Of a stretch of DNA of 64,000 nucleotides, positions 55,881 through 64,000 are shown one piece after another. The stretch is taken from positions 2,658,501 through 2,722,500 of the forward strand of contig NZ_CP018866.1 in NCBI RefSeq assembly GCF_002250055.1, read 5' to 3'. Under the pieces are notes generated by a model. The model saw nothing but the letters and a program-made list of their open reading frames with translations. It was not told the DNA's origin and did no database searches. Position 1 is the first letter of the stretch. Every line of letters begins with the position of its first letter. The position numbers were made by a program, and so were the translations under genes. Source of the stretch: Sutcliffiella cohnii (lineage in GTDB: Bacteria > Bacillota > Bacilli > Bacillales > Bacillaceae_I).

Positions 55881-56063
55881 AGAAAAGCGGAGGCGGCTCG
55901 TTCAGGTCCAAACAAACTGGAGCTTTTCCGAGGGAGATAAAGGAAACACAGCGAACCTTCGTTAAGCTGATGTTGACTTATCGTACGGAGGAAAAGTGAA
56001 GTTTGAGCCGGAGCTAGCTGCCGGAGCTAGACGTAACGTAAGTAAAGTTAGTAGTTATCCACA
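55881..56063. repeat. Intergenic repeat, copy D (core type 2) at the ktrC/panD junction
   Basis: Starts AGAAAAGCGGAGGCGGCTCG like copy C, continues with the core of copy B (AACAAACTGGAGCTTTTCC, GAGATAAAGGAAACACAGCG, TGTTGACTTATCGTAC) and ends like copy A (GCCGGAGCTAGACGTA, GTTAGTAGTTATCCACA). A perfect DnaA box TTATCCACA is at 56055-56063. Confidence 0.75.
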
Positions 56064-56089
56064 ATATTTACACGTTTTGTTACTTAACG

Positions 56090-56125
56090 ATCAAAAAAGA
56101 AGATGAGCGAATAATCTCATCTTCT
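56090..56125 (-). terminator. Terminator of the pan operon
   Basis: AGAAGATGAG / CTCATCTTCT with TTTTTTG on the minus strand, ten bases past the panD stop. Confidence 0.88.
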
Positions 56126-56134
56126 TATAATTTT

Positions 56135-56518
56135 TTATTTAATTGTTGCTGCTGGTTCGGTTCCTAACATTTCTACTATTTCATTTTCTTCATTCATAAC
56201 AGCGACTTTTGGTTTGTGCGAATGAATTTTCTCTTCTGGTAACATGCAATAGGAAATGACGATTATGACATCACCTGGTTGCACTAAGCGCGCTGCTGCT
56301 CCATTTAGGCAGAATTCCTTCCCCCCACGCTTTCCAGGGATAATATACGTTTCAAAACGAGCGCCATTATTGTTGTTTACAATATGAACTTTTTCGTTTG
56401 CAACCATCCCTACAGCGTCTAATATATCTTCATCTATCGTAATGCTACCAACATAGTTCAAGTTAGACTCCGTTACTCTTGCACGATGTATTTTCGCATT
56501 CATTAATGTCCGAAACAT
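56135..56518 (-). CDS. panD: Aspartate 1-decarboxylase
   Basis: 127 aa from ATG 56518 ([13 protein letters not shown]), eight bases after GGAGG; the frame to 56539 is not used. The self-cleavage site Gly-Ser is in Y-V-G-S-I-T-I-D (Ser about residue 25), which yields the pyruvoyl cofactor. Makes beta-alanine for pantothenate. Last of panB-panC-panD. Complete. Confidence 0.97.
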   Translation of the reverse strand: MFRTLMNAKIHRARVTESNLNYVGSITIDEDILDAVGMVANEKVHIVNNNNGARFETYIIPGKRGGKEFCLNGAAARLVQPGDVIIVISYCMLPEEKIHSHKPKVAVMNEENEIVEMLGTEPAATIK

Positions 56519-56545
56519 GTTTTTGGCCTCCTGCTGCATAAAATA

Positions 56546-57388
56546 TTAAAATGTAAAGACTATATTATCAATCAGTCTAGCTTTTGAAAATTTAACTGCT
56601 AACGCTATAATAAGTTCCTTATCATTTCTACTTTTACTTTTTAAATCAGGATAAGTTAAAACCTCTATATATTCTATATGACCTGTTGTCTCTTTTTCAA
56701 TCATTTCTTTTATACTATTTTTAACAAAGTTGGTTGTTTTACCTTCAAGTAGTAATTGTTTTCCAAGATGTAACGCTTGATATAAAACTGGCGCTTCAGC
56801 TCTTTCTTCATTTGTTAAATAAACATTTCGAGAACTTTTGGCTAAACCATCTTCCTCTCGAACAGTTGGTACTCTTTCAATTGCAACTGGAATATTATAA
56901 TCTTCTATAACTCCTTCTAAAACTGCTACTTGCTGAGCATCCTTCATACCAAAATAGGCTTTATCCGGTAAAACAATATTAAACAATTTAATTACGACCG
57001 TTGCAACACCGTCAAAATGCCCTACTCTATTTACACCACATAGTACATTCGATCTTTCCACCACTTGAATCACCGATGTTCTTTTTTCTTTATACATTTC
57101 TTCCACTGAAGGATAAAATAAATAGTCGACACCTGCTTCTTTAGCAAGCATTTCATCCCTTTCAATATCACGAGGATAGGCTTCAAAATCTTCATTAGGA
57201 CCAAATTGTAGTGGATTGACAAAAATACTTAAAACGACAATATCATTATGCTCTCTAGCTTTCTTTACTAATTGCAGATGTCCCTCGTGTAAAAAGCCCA
57301 TAGTTGGAACAAACCCGATTCGTTTACCTGACTTTTTATTATTTATACTAATCTCTTGCATCTCGGAAACTGTTGAAATACGCTTCAT
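56546..57388 (-). CDS. panC: Pantothenate synthetase
   Basis: 280 aa. ATP-binding [10 protein letters not shown] near residue 28, G-M-K-D-A-Q-Q near 150, and K-S-S-R-N near 186. Joins pantoate and beta-alanine. Its start overlaps the panB stop by four bases (ATGA), and panD follows 27 bases on. Complete. Confidence 0.97.
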   Translation of the reverse strand: MKRISTVSEMQEISINNKKSGKRIGFVPTMGFLHEGHLQLVKKAREHNDIVVLSIFVNPLQFGPNEDFEAYPRDIERDEMLAKEAGVDYLFYPSVEEMYKEKRTSVIQVVERSNVLCGVNRVGHFDGVATVVIKLFNIVLPDKAYFGMKDAQQVAVLEGVIEDYNIPVAIERVPTVREEDGLAKSSRNVYLTNEERAEAPVLYQALHLGKQLLLEGKTTNFVKNSIKEMIEKETTGHIEYIEVLTYPDLKSKSRNDKELIIALAVKFSKARLIDNIVFTF

Positions 57389-58224
57389 TGCTTTTTCCCT
57401 CCATATAAAGCTTGAACTGTTTCTTCTTTCATCGTAAATGAATGCTCTCTCGTAGGGAAAATATTATTTTTCGTTTCTGAAACGTATGATTCTATTCCTT
57501 TTAACGCTTGCTCTTGCATATTTGCATATTGCTTAACAAACTTTGGGACACGATCAACACCGTACGTAACAACATCATGAAACACTAGCACTTGCCCATC
57601 TGTATCTATCCCTGCACCAATACCGATTGTAGGAATTGATATAGACTCTGAAACTTCTTTTGCAAGCTGCATTGGTATACATTCTAAAACAAGAGCTATC
57701 GCCCCAGCTTCTTCACATTTTTTCGCATCTTCTATAAGCTTTTTCGCACTCTTTATATCTTTACCTTGCACTTTATAGCCACCTAAAACGCCAACAGTTT
57801 GTGGTGTTAATCCTAAATGTGCAACAACAGGAATCCCAGCTTTGTTAAGTGCATCCATTTTTTCTATAACATTACCTGCTCCTTCAAGCTTCAATGCATG
57901 TGCACCAGATTGTTGAATGATTTCCCTAGCATTTCTTAACGTATCTTCCATAGAAAGGTGATATGTCATAAATGGCATATCGGTTACGATATAAGTGGAT
58001 GGTGCGCCTCTTTTTACTGCCTTTGTATGATGAATCATATCTTCAATCGTTACAGGCACAGTCGTGTCATACCCTAACACAACCATTCCTAACGAGTCTC
58101 CAACTAATATGACATCTACTCCAGCTTGTTCCGCAATTTTAGCCGAAGGGTAATCATAAGCAGTAAGCATTACAATTTTTTCGCTATTCTTTTTCATTTT
58201 TAAAAAATCGGTAGAAGTTTTCAT
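57385..58224 (-). CDS. panB: 3-methyl-2-oxobutanoate hydroxymethyltransferase
   Basis: 279 aa. Metal and substrate motifs: L-T-A-Y-D-Y-P-S-A near residue 20, V-G-D-S-L-G-M near residue 41 and E-C-I-P near residue 180. Makes ketopantoate from ketoisovalerate. Start ATG after AGGAGGAGATTAACG. Upstream lies a 235-base region with a terminator hairpin; see 58270-58440. First of panBCD. Confidence 0.97.
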   Translation of the reverse strand: MKTSTDFLKMKKNSEKIVMLTAYDYPSAKIAEQAGVDVILVGDSLGMVVLGYDTTVPVTIEDMIHHTKAVKRGAPSTYIVTDMPFMTYHLSMEDTLRNAREIIQQSGAHALKLEGAGNVIEKMDALNKAGIPVVAHLGLTPQTVGVLGGYKVQGKDIKSAKKLIEDAKKCEEAGAIALVLECIPMQLAKEVSESISIPTIGIGAGIDTDGQVLVFHDVVTYGVDRVPKFVKQYANMQEQALKGIESYVSETKNNIFPTREHSFTMKEETVQALYGGKKQ

Positions 58225-58269
58225 ATCGTTAATCTCCTCCTGTATTATGTCGCCTTTTTAGTAGGAAGA

Positions 58270-58440
58270 GGTTAGAAAAAATAAAAAACCTTCTTTCGAA
58301 AATTGAGAAAGAAGGAGTGAAGTGACTATATCCCTCTGTCCCCGTCCTAAAAGATCAAGGCAGACTTTCATTCATAAGTTTTTTTACTAAAATCGGTGCA
58401 GTTCTTTTGAGATACCGCCCATTCAAGTACATTATAAAGA
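58270..58440 (-). promoter_or_regulatory. Possible panB leader RNA or birA 3' region with terminator
   Basis: Minus-strand segment between birA and panB. Its last part is an intrinsic terminator (58289-58315: CCTTCTTTC / GAAAGAAGG, then TTTTTTATTTTTT) only 50 bases before the panB ribosome binding site. Upstream of it is a hairpin (58335-58364) pairing TCTG-CCTTG with CGGGG-A-CAGA, with one bulged adenine, and a GGGACAGAGGGATATAGTCAC stretch. TATAAT is present near 58435 (minus strand). It may be a panB attenuator; alternatively it simply ends birA transcripts. No family could be assigned. Confidence 0.45.
58289..58315 (-). terminator. Intrinsic terminator upstream of panB
   Basis: Nine-base stem CCTTCTTTC / GAAAGAAGG, followed on the minus strand by TTTTTTATTTTTTC. 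Confidence 0.85.
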
Positions 58441-58459
58441 ATTAAGATAAAAGAATCTA

Positions 58460-59446
58460 TTATTTTTTCTCCATTTCAATATCTGCTGAATGGATATAAT
58501 GTGTCTTACCATCTTTATCCTCCAGCATTAGCACACCATCGTCCGTAATGCCTTTAGCTACTCCTTTTATGGAACCGGTAATCGTTCTAGCAACAATTTG
58601 TTTACCAATGCTCAGCGCATACGATTCCCACAATAGCTTTATTGGCAAAAAGCCGTGTTGTAAATATTGATCATATAATTTCTCAAGCTTAGCTAAAATA
58701 ACTTGAATTAATTTTGCTCTAGTATAAGTTTTACCACTTTCAATTAATAAGGAAGAGGCGATTGTCTGTAGTTCTTCTGGGAAATGCTCTAACTGTTGGT
58801 TTACATTTATGCCAATTCCTATAATGACTGAATTAATTTTGTCTGCTTCTGCTTGCATTTCCGTTAAAATGCCAACAATTTTTTTTCCATTCAGTAATAT
58901 ATCATTCGGCCATTTAATATTAGGTTGTAACCTTGTAACTTCTTCAATTGCTTGAACAATTGCTACAGCTGCTATTAAAGTGAGCTGTGGTGCTTTAGGA
59001 GGTGGTAAATTCGGTCGTAGGAGTACACTCATCCAAATACCAGTATATTTAGGTGAATGCCATTTTCGATCTAAACGACCTCTTCCTGAGATTTGTTCTT
59101 CCGCGACTACGATCGTTCCTTCCTTCATTCCATCGTATGCTAATTTATGTGCAATCTTTTGGGTAGAGTCAACAGACTCTTCAAAATGAATGAAGCGCCC
59201 TAATCTTTCCGTTTGGAGACCAAGTCCAATCTCATTCCCACTAATTTTATCAGGGACTTTGGTTATTCGGTATCCTTTCCTTCGAACCGCTTCTAGTTCA
59301 TATCCTTCTTGCCTTAAATCTTCAATATGCTTCCAAACGGCGGTTCTGGAACAACCTAGTTTTTCACTTATATTTTGACCAGATACCCAATCACCGTTTG
59401 CTTCTGTAAAAATCATTAATAATTTTTTTCTTGTTTCATTTTGCAT
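58460..59446 (-). CDS. birA: Bifunctional biotin ligase / biotin operon repressor
   Basis: 328 aa from ATG 59446 (M-Q-N-E-T-R-K-K), with GGAG upstream inside cca, which it overlaps by 31 bases. The N-terminal winged helix (S-E-K-L-G-C-S-R-T-A-V-W-K-H-I near residue 27) shows it can bind DNA. The ligase domain has S-G-R-G-R-L-D-R-K-W near residue 119 (biotinyl-AMP loop) and I-K-W-P-N-D near 178. Biotinylates PycA (25191-28628) among others. Follows cca in the operon. Confidence 0.95.
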   Translation of the reverse strand: MQNETRKKLLMIFTEANGDWVSGQNISEKLGCSRTAVWKHIEDLRQEGYELEAVRRKGYRITKVPDKISGNEIGLGLQTERLGRFIHFEESVDSTQKIAHKLAYDGMKEGTIVVAEEQISGRGRLDRKWHSPKYTGIWMSVLLRPNLPPPKAPQLTLIAAVAIVQAIEEVTRLQPNIKWPNDILLNGKKIVGILTEMQAEADKINSVIIGIGINVNQQLEHFPEELQTIASSLLIESGKTYTRAKLIQVILAKLEKLYDQYLQHGFLPIKLLWESYALSIGKQIVARTITGSIKGVAKGITDDGVLMLEDKDGKTHYIHSADIEMEKK

Positions 59447-60624
59447 TGAAGAACCCACTCCTTTATTGTAGAAGGGGTGTTTATAATCGTTCCTTCTAAC
59501 ACTTTTTCTTCAAGTTTATTTAATATGTCTGAGACCCATTTACCTGGCTTCTTCCCATACATATGTATTAAGTCAGTTCCATTTATTGCTAAATCTTGTT
59601 TTGAACGAATTGGTAATTGTTCATATAGGCTTTTTACTATCTCATATTGAGGCTGCGTACCCTCTATAACAGATCGAATTCTCTCAACTTCTAGGGCAGT
59701 CGTAATGCCTGCTTCATACACTTTAAATGTATCCCAAGAGGAATTGTTTAATATATTCCAAATACGTACATTTTTCATTACCGAATGAATTACCTTTTTA
59801 GGCAATTTCCATTCCTGTAAAAACAGCTCTATGTTTTCAATTCCACAACTTTTAACAACTGCTGTCCAAAGTTCTGAGCGTTCATTTAAACTAGTTTGTT
59901 CTAACTTTTCACCGATTTGTGTTAGTTGCATTACTTTTCCACTCACCCGTGGCAAATAGGAAAGCAGATTAGTCTCATATAAAATATTTAATGCGTACAC
60001 AATGTTTACGCCTTTTAATAACTTTTCAAACTCAACAGTCTTTCGTTCGACAGAAATAGCCGCTAATCGCTTAGCGTTTGCTTTCATCGCTTCGACAGTT
60101 TTAAGTGAAATGGTAAATTTTAGTTGACTACTAAAACGAGCAGCTCTTAACATCCTTAGTGCATCTTCTGAGAAGCGCTCATCGGCATTGCCAACAGTAT
60201 GAATCTTTTTCTGCTTAAGGTGTTCCTTTCCTTGAAAGTAGTCAATAATACTTCCTGTTTCTGTCATTGCCATTGCATTAATAGTAAAATCGCGCCTTCT
60301 TAAATCTTCCTTCAAACTTTTTATAAATGTTACACTATCAGGTCTTCTATTATCAGAATATGTACTTTCAGAGCGAAACGTCGTCACTTCGTAAGATTCC
60401 TCTTCCGTTACAACAATTATTGTTCCGTGCTCTTTTCCAATGTCCACTGTTTTAGGGAACATATTAATAATTTGCTCTGGAGTTGCAGAAGTAGCTATAT
60501 CTACATCTCCAACTTCCCTTTTTAGTAGGGAATCACGTACCGATCCACCAACGAAATACGCCTCATGGCCTTCCTGTTTTAACACTTTTAGCACTGGTAT
60601 TGCTCTCATAAATGCTGCGTTCAT
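59416..60624 (-). CDS. cca: CCA tRNA nucleotidyltransferase
   Basis: 402 aa, class II. G-G-S-V-R-D near residue 26, metal motif G-D-V-D-I-A-T near 39, and R-R-D-F-T-I-N-A-M-A near 110. Adds or repairs the 3' CCA end of tRNAs. The C-terminal half is the helical body. It overlaps birA by 31 bases and follows bshA after 28. Confidence 0.97.
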   Translation of the reverse strand: MNAAFMRAIPVLKVLKQEGHEAYFVGGSVRDSLLKREVGDVDIATSATPEQIINMFPKTVDIGKEHGTIIVVTEEESYEVTTFRSESTYSDNRRPDSVTFIKSLKEDLRRRDFTINAMAMTETGSIIDYFQGKEHLKQKKIHTVGNADERFSEDALRMLRAARFSSQLKFTISLKTVEAMKANAKRLAAISVERKTVEFEKLLKGVNIVYALNILYETNLLSYLPRVSGKVMQLTQIGEKLEQTSLNERSELWTAVVKSCGIENIELFLQEWKLPKKVIHSVMKNVRIWNILNNSSWDTFKVYEAGITTALEVERIRSVIEGTQPQYEIVKSLYEQLPIRSKQDLAINGTDLIHMYGKKPGKWVSDILNKLEEKVLEGTIINTPSTIKEWVLQCKMKQEKNY

Positions 60625-60652
60625 AACAATCTCCCTGTAACTACGAGTATAA

Positions 60653-61786
60653 TCATTCGCTCATTAATGCATAGTAAAGCTGTTCGTATTGTTCAAGAAT
60701 AATTTGTGAACTGAAGTTTTCCTTAACTCTTTTCAAAGCTTGAAGTGAATATTGTTGATATGTATCAGGATCCGTTAGTATAGTAATTGCTTTATTAGCA
60801 ATGTCATTAATATCACCTAGTTCACAAATGTAGCCCGTTACGCCATTATCAATAACTTCAGGTATTCCACCGATTTTTGTTCCGACAGTTGGTACACCAC
60901 ATGCCATAGCTTCTAGCAACACAAGCCCAAAACTTTCTTTCTCTGATAGCAGAAGCATGAGGTCACTAATAGAGTATAGTTCCGCTACATTTTCCTGTTT
61001 TCCTAACAATAACACTTGACCTTCTAGATTCTTTTCTCTTACTAAATCACAAACGACAGATATTTCTGGTCCGTCGCCTACTAATAATAATTTTGAAGGT
61101 ATTTCCTTATGTATTAATTCAAAACTTTTAATAACATCTGTTACTCTTTTTACTTTTCGGAAATTAGATACATGTATAACGACTTTCTCTTCGGGTAATA
61201 TACCATACTGCTGTTTTAATTCATCTAAATTTCGTTTGTAATATACTCGTTCGTCTACGAAATTATAAACCGTTTGAATTTCTTTATTAGGTTTAACCAA
61301 TTCATACGTTTGTTCTACTAATGATTTGGATACAGCTGTCACAATATCTGAACCTTCAATGCCGAATCGTATCATATTAGTAAGCGAAGGGTCGTAACCT
61401 AAAACAGTAATATCTGTTCCGTGTAATGTTGTCACTATTTTAAGCTTGTCCCCTGTCATCTTTTTCGCTAAATATGCCGAAATAGCATGTGGAATAGCAT
61501 AATGAACATGAAGTATATCTAATTTTTCTCTCCTAGCGATTTCCTCCATCTTGCTAGCTAAGGCGATATCATAAGGTGGATATTGAAAAACAGAATATTG
61601 ATTTACTTGAACTTCATGATAATAAATATTGCTATAAACTTTGTTTAATCGAAACGGCATACTTGAGGAAATAAAATGAATTTCATGTCCTCTTTCCGCG
61701 AGTAATTTGCCAAGTTCTGTTGCAATAACACCCGAACCTCCAACAGTCGGATAGCATGTTATACCTATTTTCAATTTACGAGTCAT
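60653..61786 (-). CDS. bshA: N-acetyl-alpha-D-glucosaminyl L-malate synthase
   Basis: 377 aa GT4-family glycosyltransferase starting [19 protein letters not shown]. The GT-B fold shows H-V-H-Y-A-I-P-H near residue 98 and [16 protein letters not shown] near residue 286 (UDP-sugar binding E-x7-E). First step of bacillithiol synthesis, UDP-GlcNAc plus L-malate. Its start overlaps the bshB1 stop by four bases, placing the first two bacillithiol enzymes side by side. Confidence 0.96.
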   Translation of the reverse strand: MTRKLKIGITCYPTVGGSGVIATELGKLLAERGHEIHFISSSMPFRLNKVYSNIYYHEVQVNQYSVFQYPPYDIALASKMEEIARREKLDILHVHYAIPHAISAYLAKKMTGDKLKIVTTLHGTDITVLGYDPSLTNMIRFGIEGSDIVTAVSKSLVEQTYELVKPNKEIQTVYNFVDERVYYKRNLDELKQQYGILPEEKVVIHVSNFRKVKRVTDVIKSFELIHKEIPSKLLLVGDGPEISVVCDLVREKNLEGQVLLLGKQENVAELYSISDLMLLLSEKESFGLVLLEAMACGVPTVGTKIGGIPEVIDNGVTGYICELGDINDIANKAITILTDPDTYQQYSLQALKRVKENFSSQIILEQYEQLYYALMSE

Positions 61787-62493
61787 TTTCGAGCTCCTCC
61801 CACTAAATCGTGATGCAATACAAGTGGGCTCTCTGCAAAAAATCCTTCTGCATAACCAACTCCAATTTCTTTACCAAACACTTTTTCTCTGCTAATTACT
61901 GAACTAATATAGTTCGAAGTTAAAGGTGTATCTTCTCCGCCTTCCTCTTTTTCGAATTGACTTCGATAACAACTTAGTGCTTCTTGTTTTTTATGTATGA
62001 AATCTGTTATATCTACGAAAAAATTAGGTTTGTGAAAACCATTAATCATATAGGAGTATTGTTTTTCTACTTGATGTGCCGGGAGACTATTTTTATCATT
62101 AAATTTTTTTATTTTGGCAGAAAAGATTGCCTCCCGTACAAGCGCAGCACAATTACCATGGTCAGGATGTCTATCTATATGGTACGGAAAAAAGATTACT
62201 TTCGGTTTCCACTTTCGGATTATTGCAACTACTTCCTTCACATTGTCTTCTTGTATATAAATACCACGGTCTGGAATATCCAACTGTTCCCTCACGGCAA
62301 TACCAAGAACCTTTTCTGCCTTAGTAGCTTCTTCTTGTCTAAGCGACACAGTTCCGTTAGAAGACAATTCCGCATTCGTTATATTGCAAATACCTATTTT
62401 AAAACCTTCTGACACATATTTTGCAATTGTGCCACCCATTCCGATCTCAACGTCGTCAGGGTGTGCACCAAAAATTAAAAAATCAAGATTCAT
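61783..62493 (-). CDS. bshB1: Bacillithiol biosynthesis deacetylase BshB1
   Basis: 236 aa PIG-L/LmbE-type zinc deacetylase. Motifs: [10 protein letters not shown] near residue 8 (zinc His and catalytic Asp), R-H-P-D-H near residue 111. Converts GlcNAc-malate to GlcN-malate, the second step. Two bases after mgsA and coupled to bshA. Confidence 0.96.
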   Translation of the reverse strand: MNLDFLIFGAHPDDVEIGMGGTIAKYVSEGFKIGICNITNAELSSNGTVSLRQEEATKAEKVLGIAVREQLDIPDRGIYIQEDNVKEVVAIIRKWKPKVIFFPYHIDRHPDHGNCAALVREAIFSAKIKKFNDKNSLPAHQVEKQYSYMINGFHKPNFFVDITDFIHKKQEALSCYRSQFEKEEGGEDTPLTSNYISSVISREKVFGKEIGVGYAEGFFAESPLVLHHDLVGGARK

Positions 62494-62495
62494 TA

Positions 62496-62912
62496 TTAAT
62501 TCTCTTCCTTCTGTCGATCATGAATAACGTTACGCCACACAAAATCTCCACGTTCTAATCCTTTAATTAAAATTTCAGCGGTGCCCATATTTGTTGCTAA
62601 CGGAATCGCATATACATCACATAACCTTAAAAGAGCTGTTACGTCTGGTTCGTGTGGTTGAGCTGTTAATGGATCTCTAAAAAATATAACTAAATCCATA
62701 TTATTCTGCGCAATCATTGCCCCAATTTCTTGGTCTCCTCCTAGTGGGCCTGATTGAAATCTATATACATTTAGTCCTGTTGCTTCCGATATTTTCATCC
62801 CCGTAGTACCAGTTGCAAAAAGTTCATGTTCTTTTAAAACAGTGCTGTATGCTGTAGCAAAATGAATCATATCTGTTTTCTTTTTATCGTGTGCAATTAA
62901 TGCAATTTTCAT
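62496..62912 (-). CDS. mgsA: Methylglyoxal synthase
   Basis: 138 aa. Catalytic Asp in [12 protein letters not shown] (about residue 60) and second Asp in [10 protein letters not shown] (about 80); phosphate loop T-G-T-T-G near residue 34. Converts dihydroxyacetone phosphate to methylglyoxal. Toxic methylglyoxal is detoxified through bacillithiol, whose genes are beside it. Same order as B. subtilis. Confidence 0.96.
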   Translation of the reverse strand: MKIALIAHDKKKTDMIHFATAYSTVLKEHELFATGTTGMKISEATGLNVYRFQSGPLGGDQEIGAMIAQNNMDLVIFFRDPLTAQPHEPDVTALLRLCDVYAIPLATNMGTAEILIKGLERGDFVWRNVIHDRQKEEN

Positions 62913-62925
62913 CGTTAGTCCCCCA

Positions 62926-63732
62926 TTATTCGATAATATTTTCTAATCCATATACAAGCATATCTAATTTCATTACTGTTTCTACACTTAATTTAACTCC
63001 AGACATAAACGATGCTCTGTTATAAGAATCATGACGTATCGTTAAAGATTGCCCTTCTCCTCCAAATATAACCTCTTGGTGGGCTACTAGTCCTGGCAAA
63101 CGCACGCTATGAATATGTATACCATCTTTCGTCGTTGCCCCTCTTGCTCCCTGCATTTGTTCTTCTTCTTCTGGATGACCTTGTTGTTTTGATGTACGAG
63201 TTTGGGAAATCATTTCTGCTGTTTTAATTCCTGTCCCAGAAGGAGCATCTAATTTTCGATCATGATGTAATTCGATAATTTCTACATCTGCAAAATGTTT
63301 AGCAGCCATTTGAGCAAATTTCATCATTAAGATTGCCCCTACTGCAAAGTTTGGAGCAATAATTACACCTAACTGTTTCTCTTTTGCTAGTTTCCCTATA
63401 TGTTCTAACTCCTCTTCTGTAAACCCTGTTGTGCCAACAACAGGACGAACTCCGTATTGAAGGGCAAGTTCTGTATGTTTTTTTCCAATTTCAGGAGTTG
63501 TTAAATCGATTAAAACATCCGCTTCAACATTTTGAAAGCAGTATTCTGCGTCAGTATAAATTTTACCCTTTAAAGAGTTAGGAAATCCTTCTACTTCCGC
63601 TAATGCTTTACCATCATTTATTCGGTCGATACACCCGACAAGTTCAAAGTGTTCCGTATTATGTATTAAAAATGCTGCCTCTTTTCCCATTCTACCACGA
63701 GGGCCGGCTAAAATTATTTTTATTTTTTCCAC
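62926..63732 (-). CDS. dapB: 4-hydroxy-tetrahydrodipicolinate reductase
   Basis: 268 aa. Nucleotide-binding [10 protein letters not shown] near residue 10 and catalytic [15 protein letters not shown] near residue 154. Lysine and diaminopimelate pathway; also provides precursor for dipicolinate in spores. Its start overlaps the ypjD region by a couple of bases. Complete. Confidence 0.97.
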   Translation of the reverse strand: MEKIKIILAGPRGRMGKEAAFLIHNTEHFELVGCIDRINDGKALAEVEGFPNSLKGKIYTDAEYCFQNVEADVLIDLTTPEIGKKHTELALQYGVRPVVGTTGFTEEELEHIGKLAKEKQLGVIIAPNFAVGAILMMKFAQMAAKHFADVEIIELHHDRKLDAPSGTGIKTAEMISQTRTSKQQGHPEEEEQMQGARGATTKDGIHIHSVRLPGLVAHQEVIFGGEGQSLTIRHDSYNRASFMSGVKLSVETVMKLDMLVYGLENIIE

Positions 63733-63733
63733 A

Positions 63734-64000
63734 TCATTCTATCCCTTCATCAATCTTTGTCCATCGATCTTTATCACGAGTGTTAAATTTATGCATTACT
63801 CGGTCATGTGCCTCTTGTAGGTCTATTCCTTGAGAATTTGCAAAACATATAAGCACAAATAATAAATCGCCTAGTTCTTCTTCAATTGTTTTTTCTGTTT
63901 CTGTATTTTTTTTAGGTTTTTCTCCATAATAATGGTTCACTTCTCTAGCTAGCTCTCCTAACTCTTCTGTTAAACGCGCTAACATCGCTAAAGGACTAAA
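63734..64000 (-). CDS. ypjD: MazG-type nucleotide pyrophosphohydrolase (partial, 5' end off the right edge)
   Basis: About 89 residues visible; the frame runs off the window through [17 protein letters not shown]. The first Met in view is internal: family proteins are about 110 aa with some 20 more residues before it. The MazG metal motif E-E-L-G-E-L ... E-E-E-L-G-D-L is present, as is the terminal [16 protein letters not shown]. Likely hydrolyses non-canonical NTPs. Head of the dapB-panD operon. Confidence 0.93.
   Translation of the reverse strand, partial: FSPLAMLARLTEELGELAREVNHYYGEKPKKNTETEKTIEEELGDLLFVLICFANSQGIDLQEAHDRVMHKFNTRDKDRWTKIDEGIE

Overview
This window is chromosomal DNA of an endospore-forming, low-GC Bacillaceae species. 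It is AT-rich by eye and has strong AGGAGG-type ribosome binding sites and frequent TTG starts. It carries bacillithiol genes (bshA, bshB1), spore-associated genes (an RsfA-family regulator, ylbJ, ylbD), a caa3-type cytochrome oxidase cluster and the ylb/yla/ykt conserved gene sets known from Bacillus subtilis. It is not B. subtilis: several genes are inserted or missing relative to that map. I see no prophage, insertion sequence, CRISPR array, tRNA or rRNA. Gene names are by recognition of the protein families and comparison with the B. subtilis map from memory; no database search was run.

Layout. 1-15.8 kb is the ylb block: a partial RsfA-type regulator, a crotonase, rpmF, ylbN, tmcAL, ylbL, ylbK, ylbJ, coaD, rsmD, ylbG, ylbF (ricF), ylbE, ylbD, ylbC, ylbB and ylbA, with several lineage-specific small genes inserted. 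A divergent structured RNA lies upstream of rsmD. 15.9-25.2 kb is respiration: a YtvI-like permease, a DUF420 (CtaM-like) protein, ctaG, ctaF-E-D-C, ctaB and a divergent ctaA, then pycA. 28.9-36.8 kb is the yla block: ylaN, glsA, ylaL, ylaK, ylaJ, ylaI, ylaH, typA, ylaF. 36.8-45.2 kb holds suhB/yktC, ykzI, yktB, yktA, a nitronate monooxygenase, speA, the SR1 regulatory RNA with its SR1P peptide, an ohrR-gpx peroxide operon and a few unknowns. 45.5-50.4 kb is the pdhABCD pyruvate dehydrogenase operon, followed by ykyA, def, a 23-residue cationic peptide gene, rpoY, rnjA and ktrC. From 56.1 kb to the right edge is a single leftward operon: mazG-type ypjD, dapB, mgsA, bshB1, bshA, cca, birA, panB, panC, panD. 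In B. subtilis that operon is far from rnjA-ktrC, so the ktrC/panD junction is a rearrangement point. It is marked by a dispersed repeat.

How the genes connect. pycA, pdhABCD, the cta genes and SR1 sit at the junction of glycolysis, the TCA cycle and respiration. SR1 is preceded by sites matching the CcpN operator and a near-perfect CcpA cre box, and SR1P is known to couple GapA to RNase J1 (rnjA, also in this window). The panBCD genes feed CoA synthesis together with coaD. bshA and bshB1 make bacillithiol, and the ohrR-gpx pair handles organic peroxides.

The least explained items are: a 23-aa amphipathic cationic peptide with its own terminator (52443-52514); a terminator-ended structured RNA with a C/U-rich anti-Shine-Dalgarno stretch divergent from rsmD (about 8617-8802); a leader-like segment with a terminator upstream of panB; a mosaic family of intergenic repeats ending in perfect DnaA boxes; and the absence of ftsW from its usual place between ylaN and pycA.
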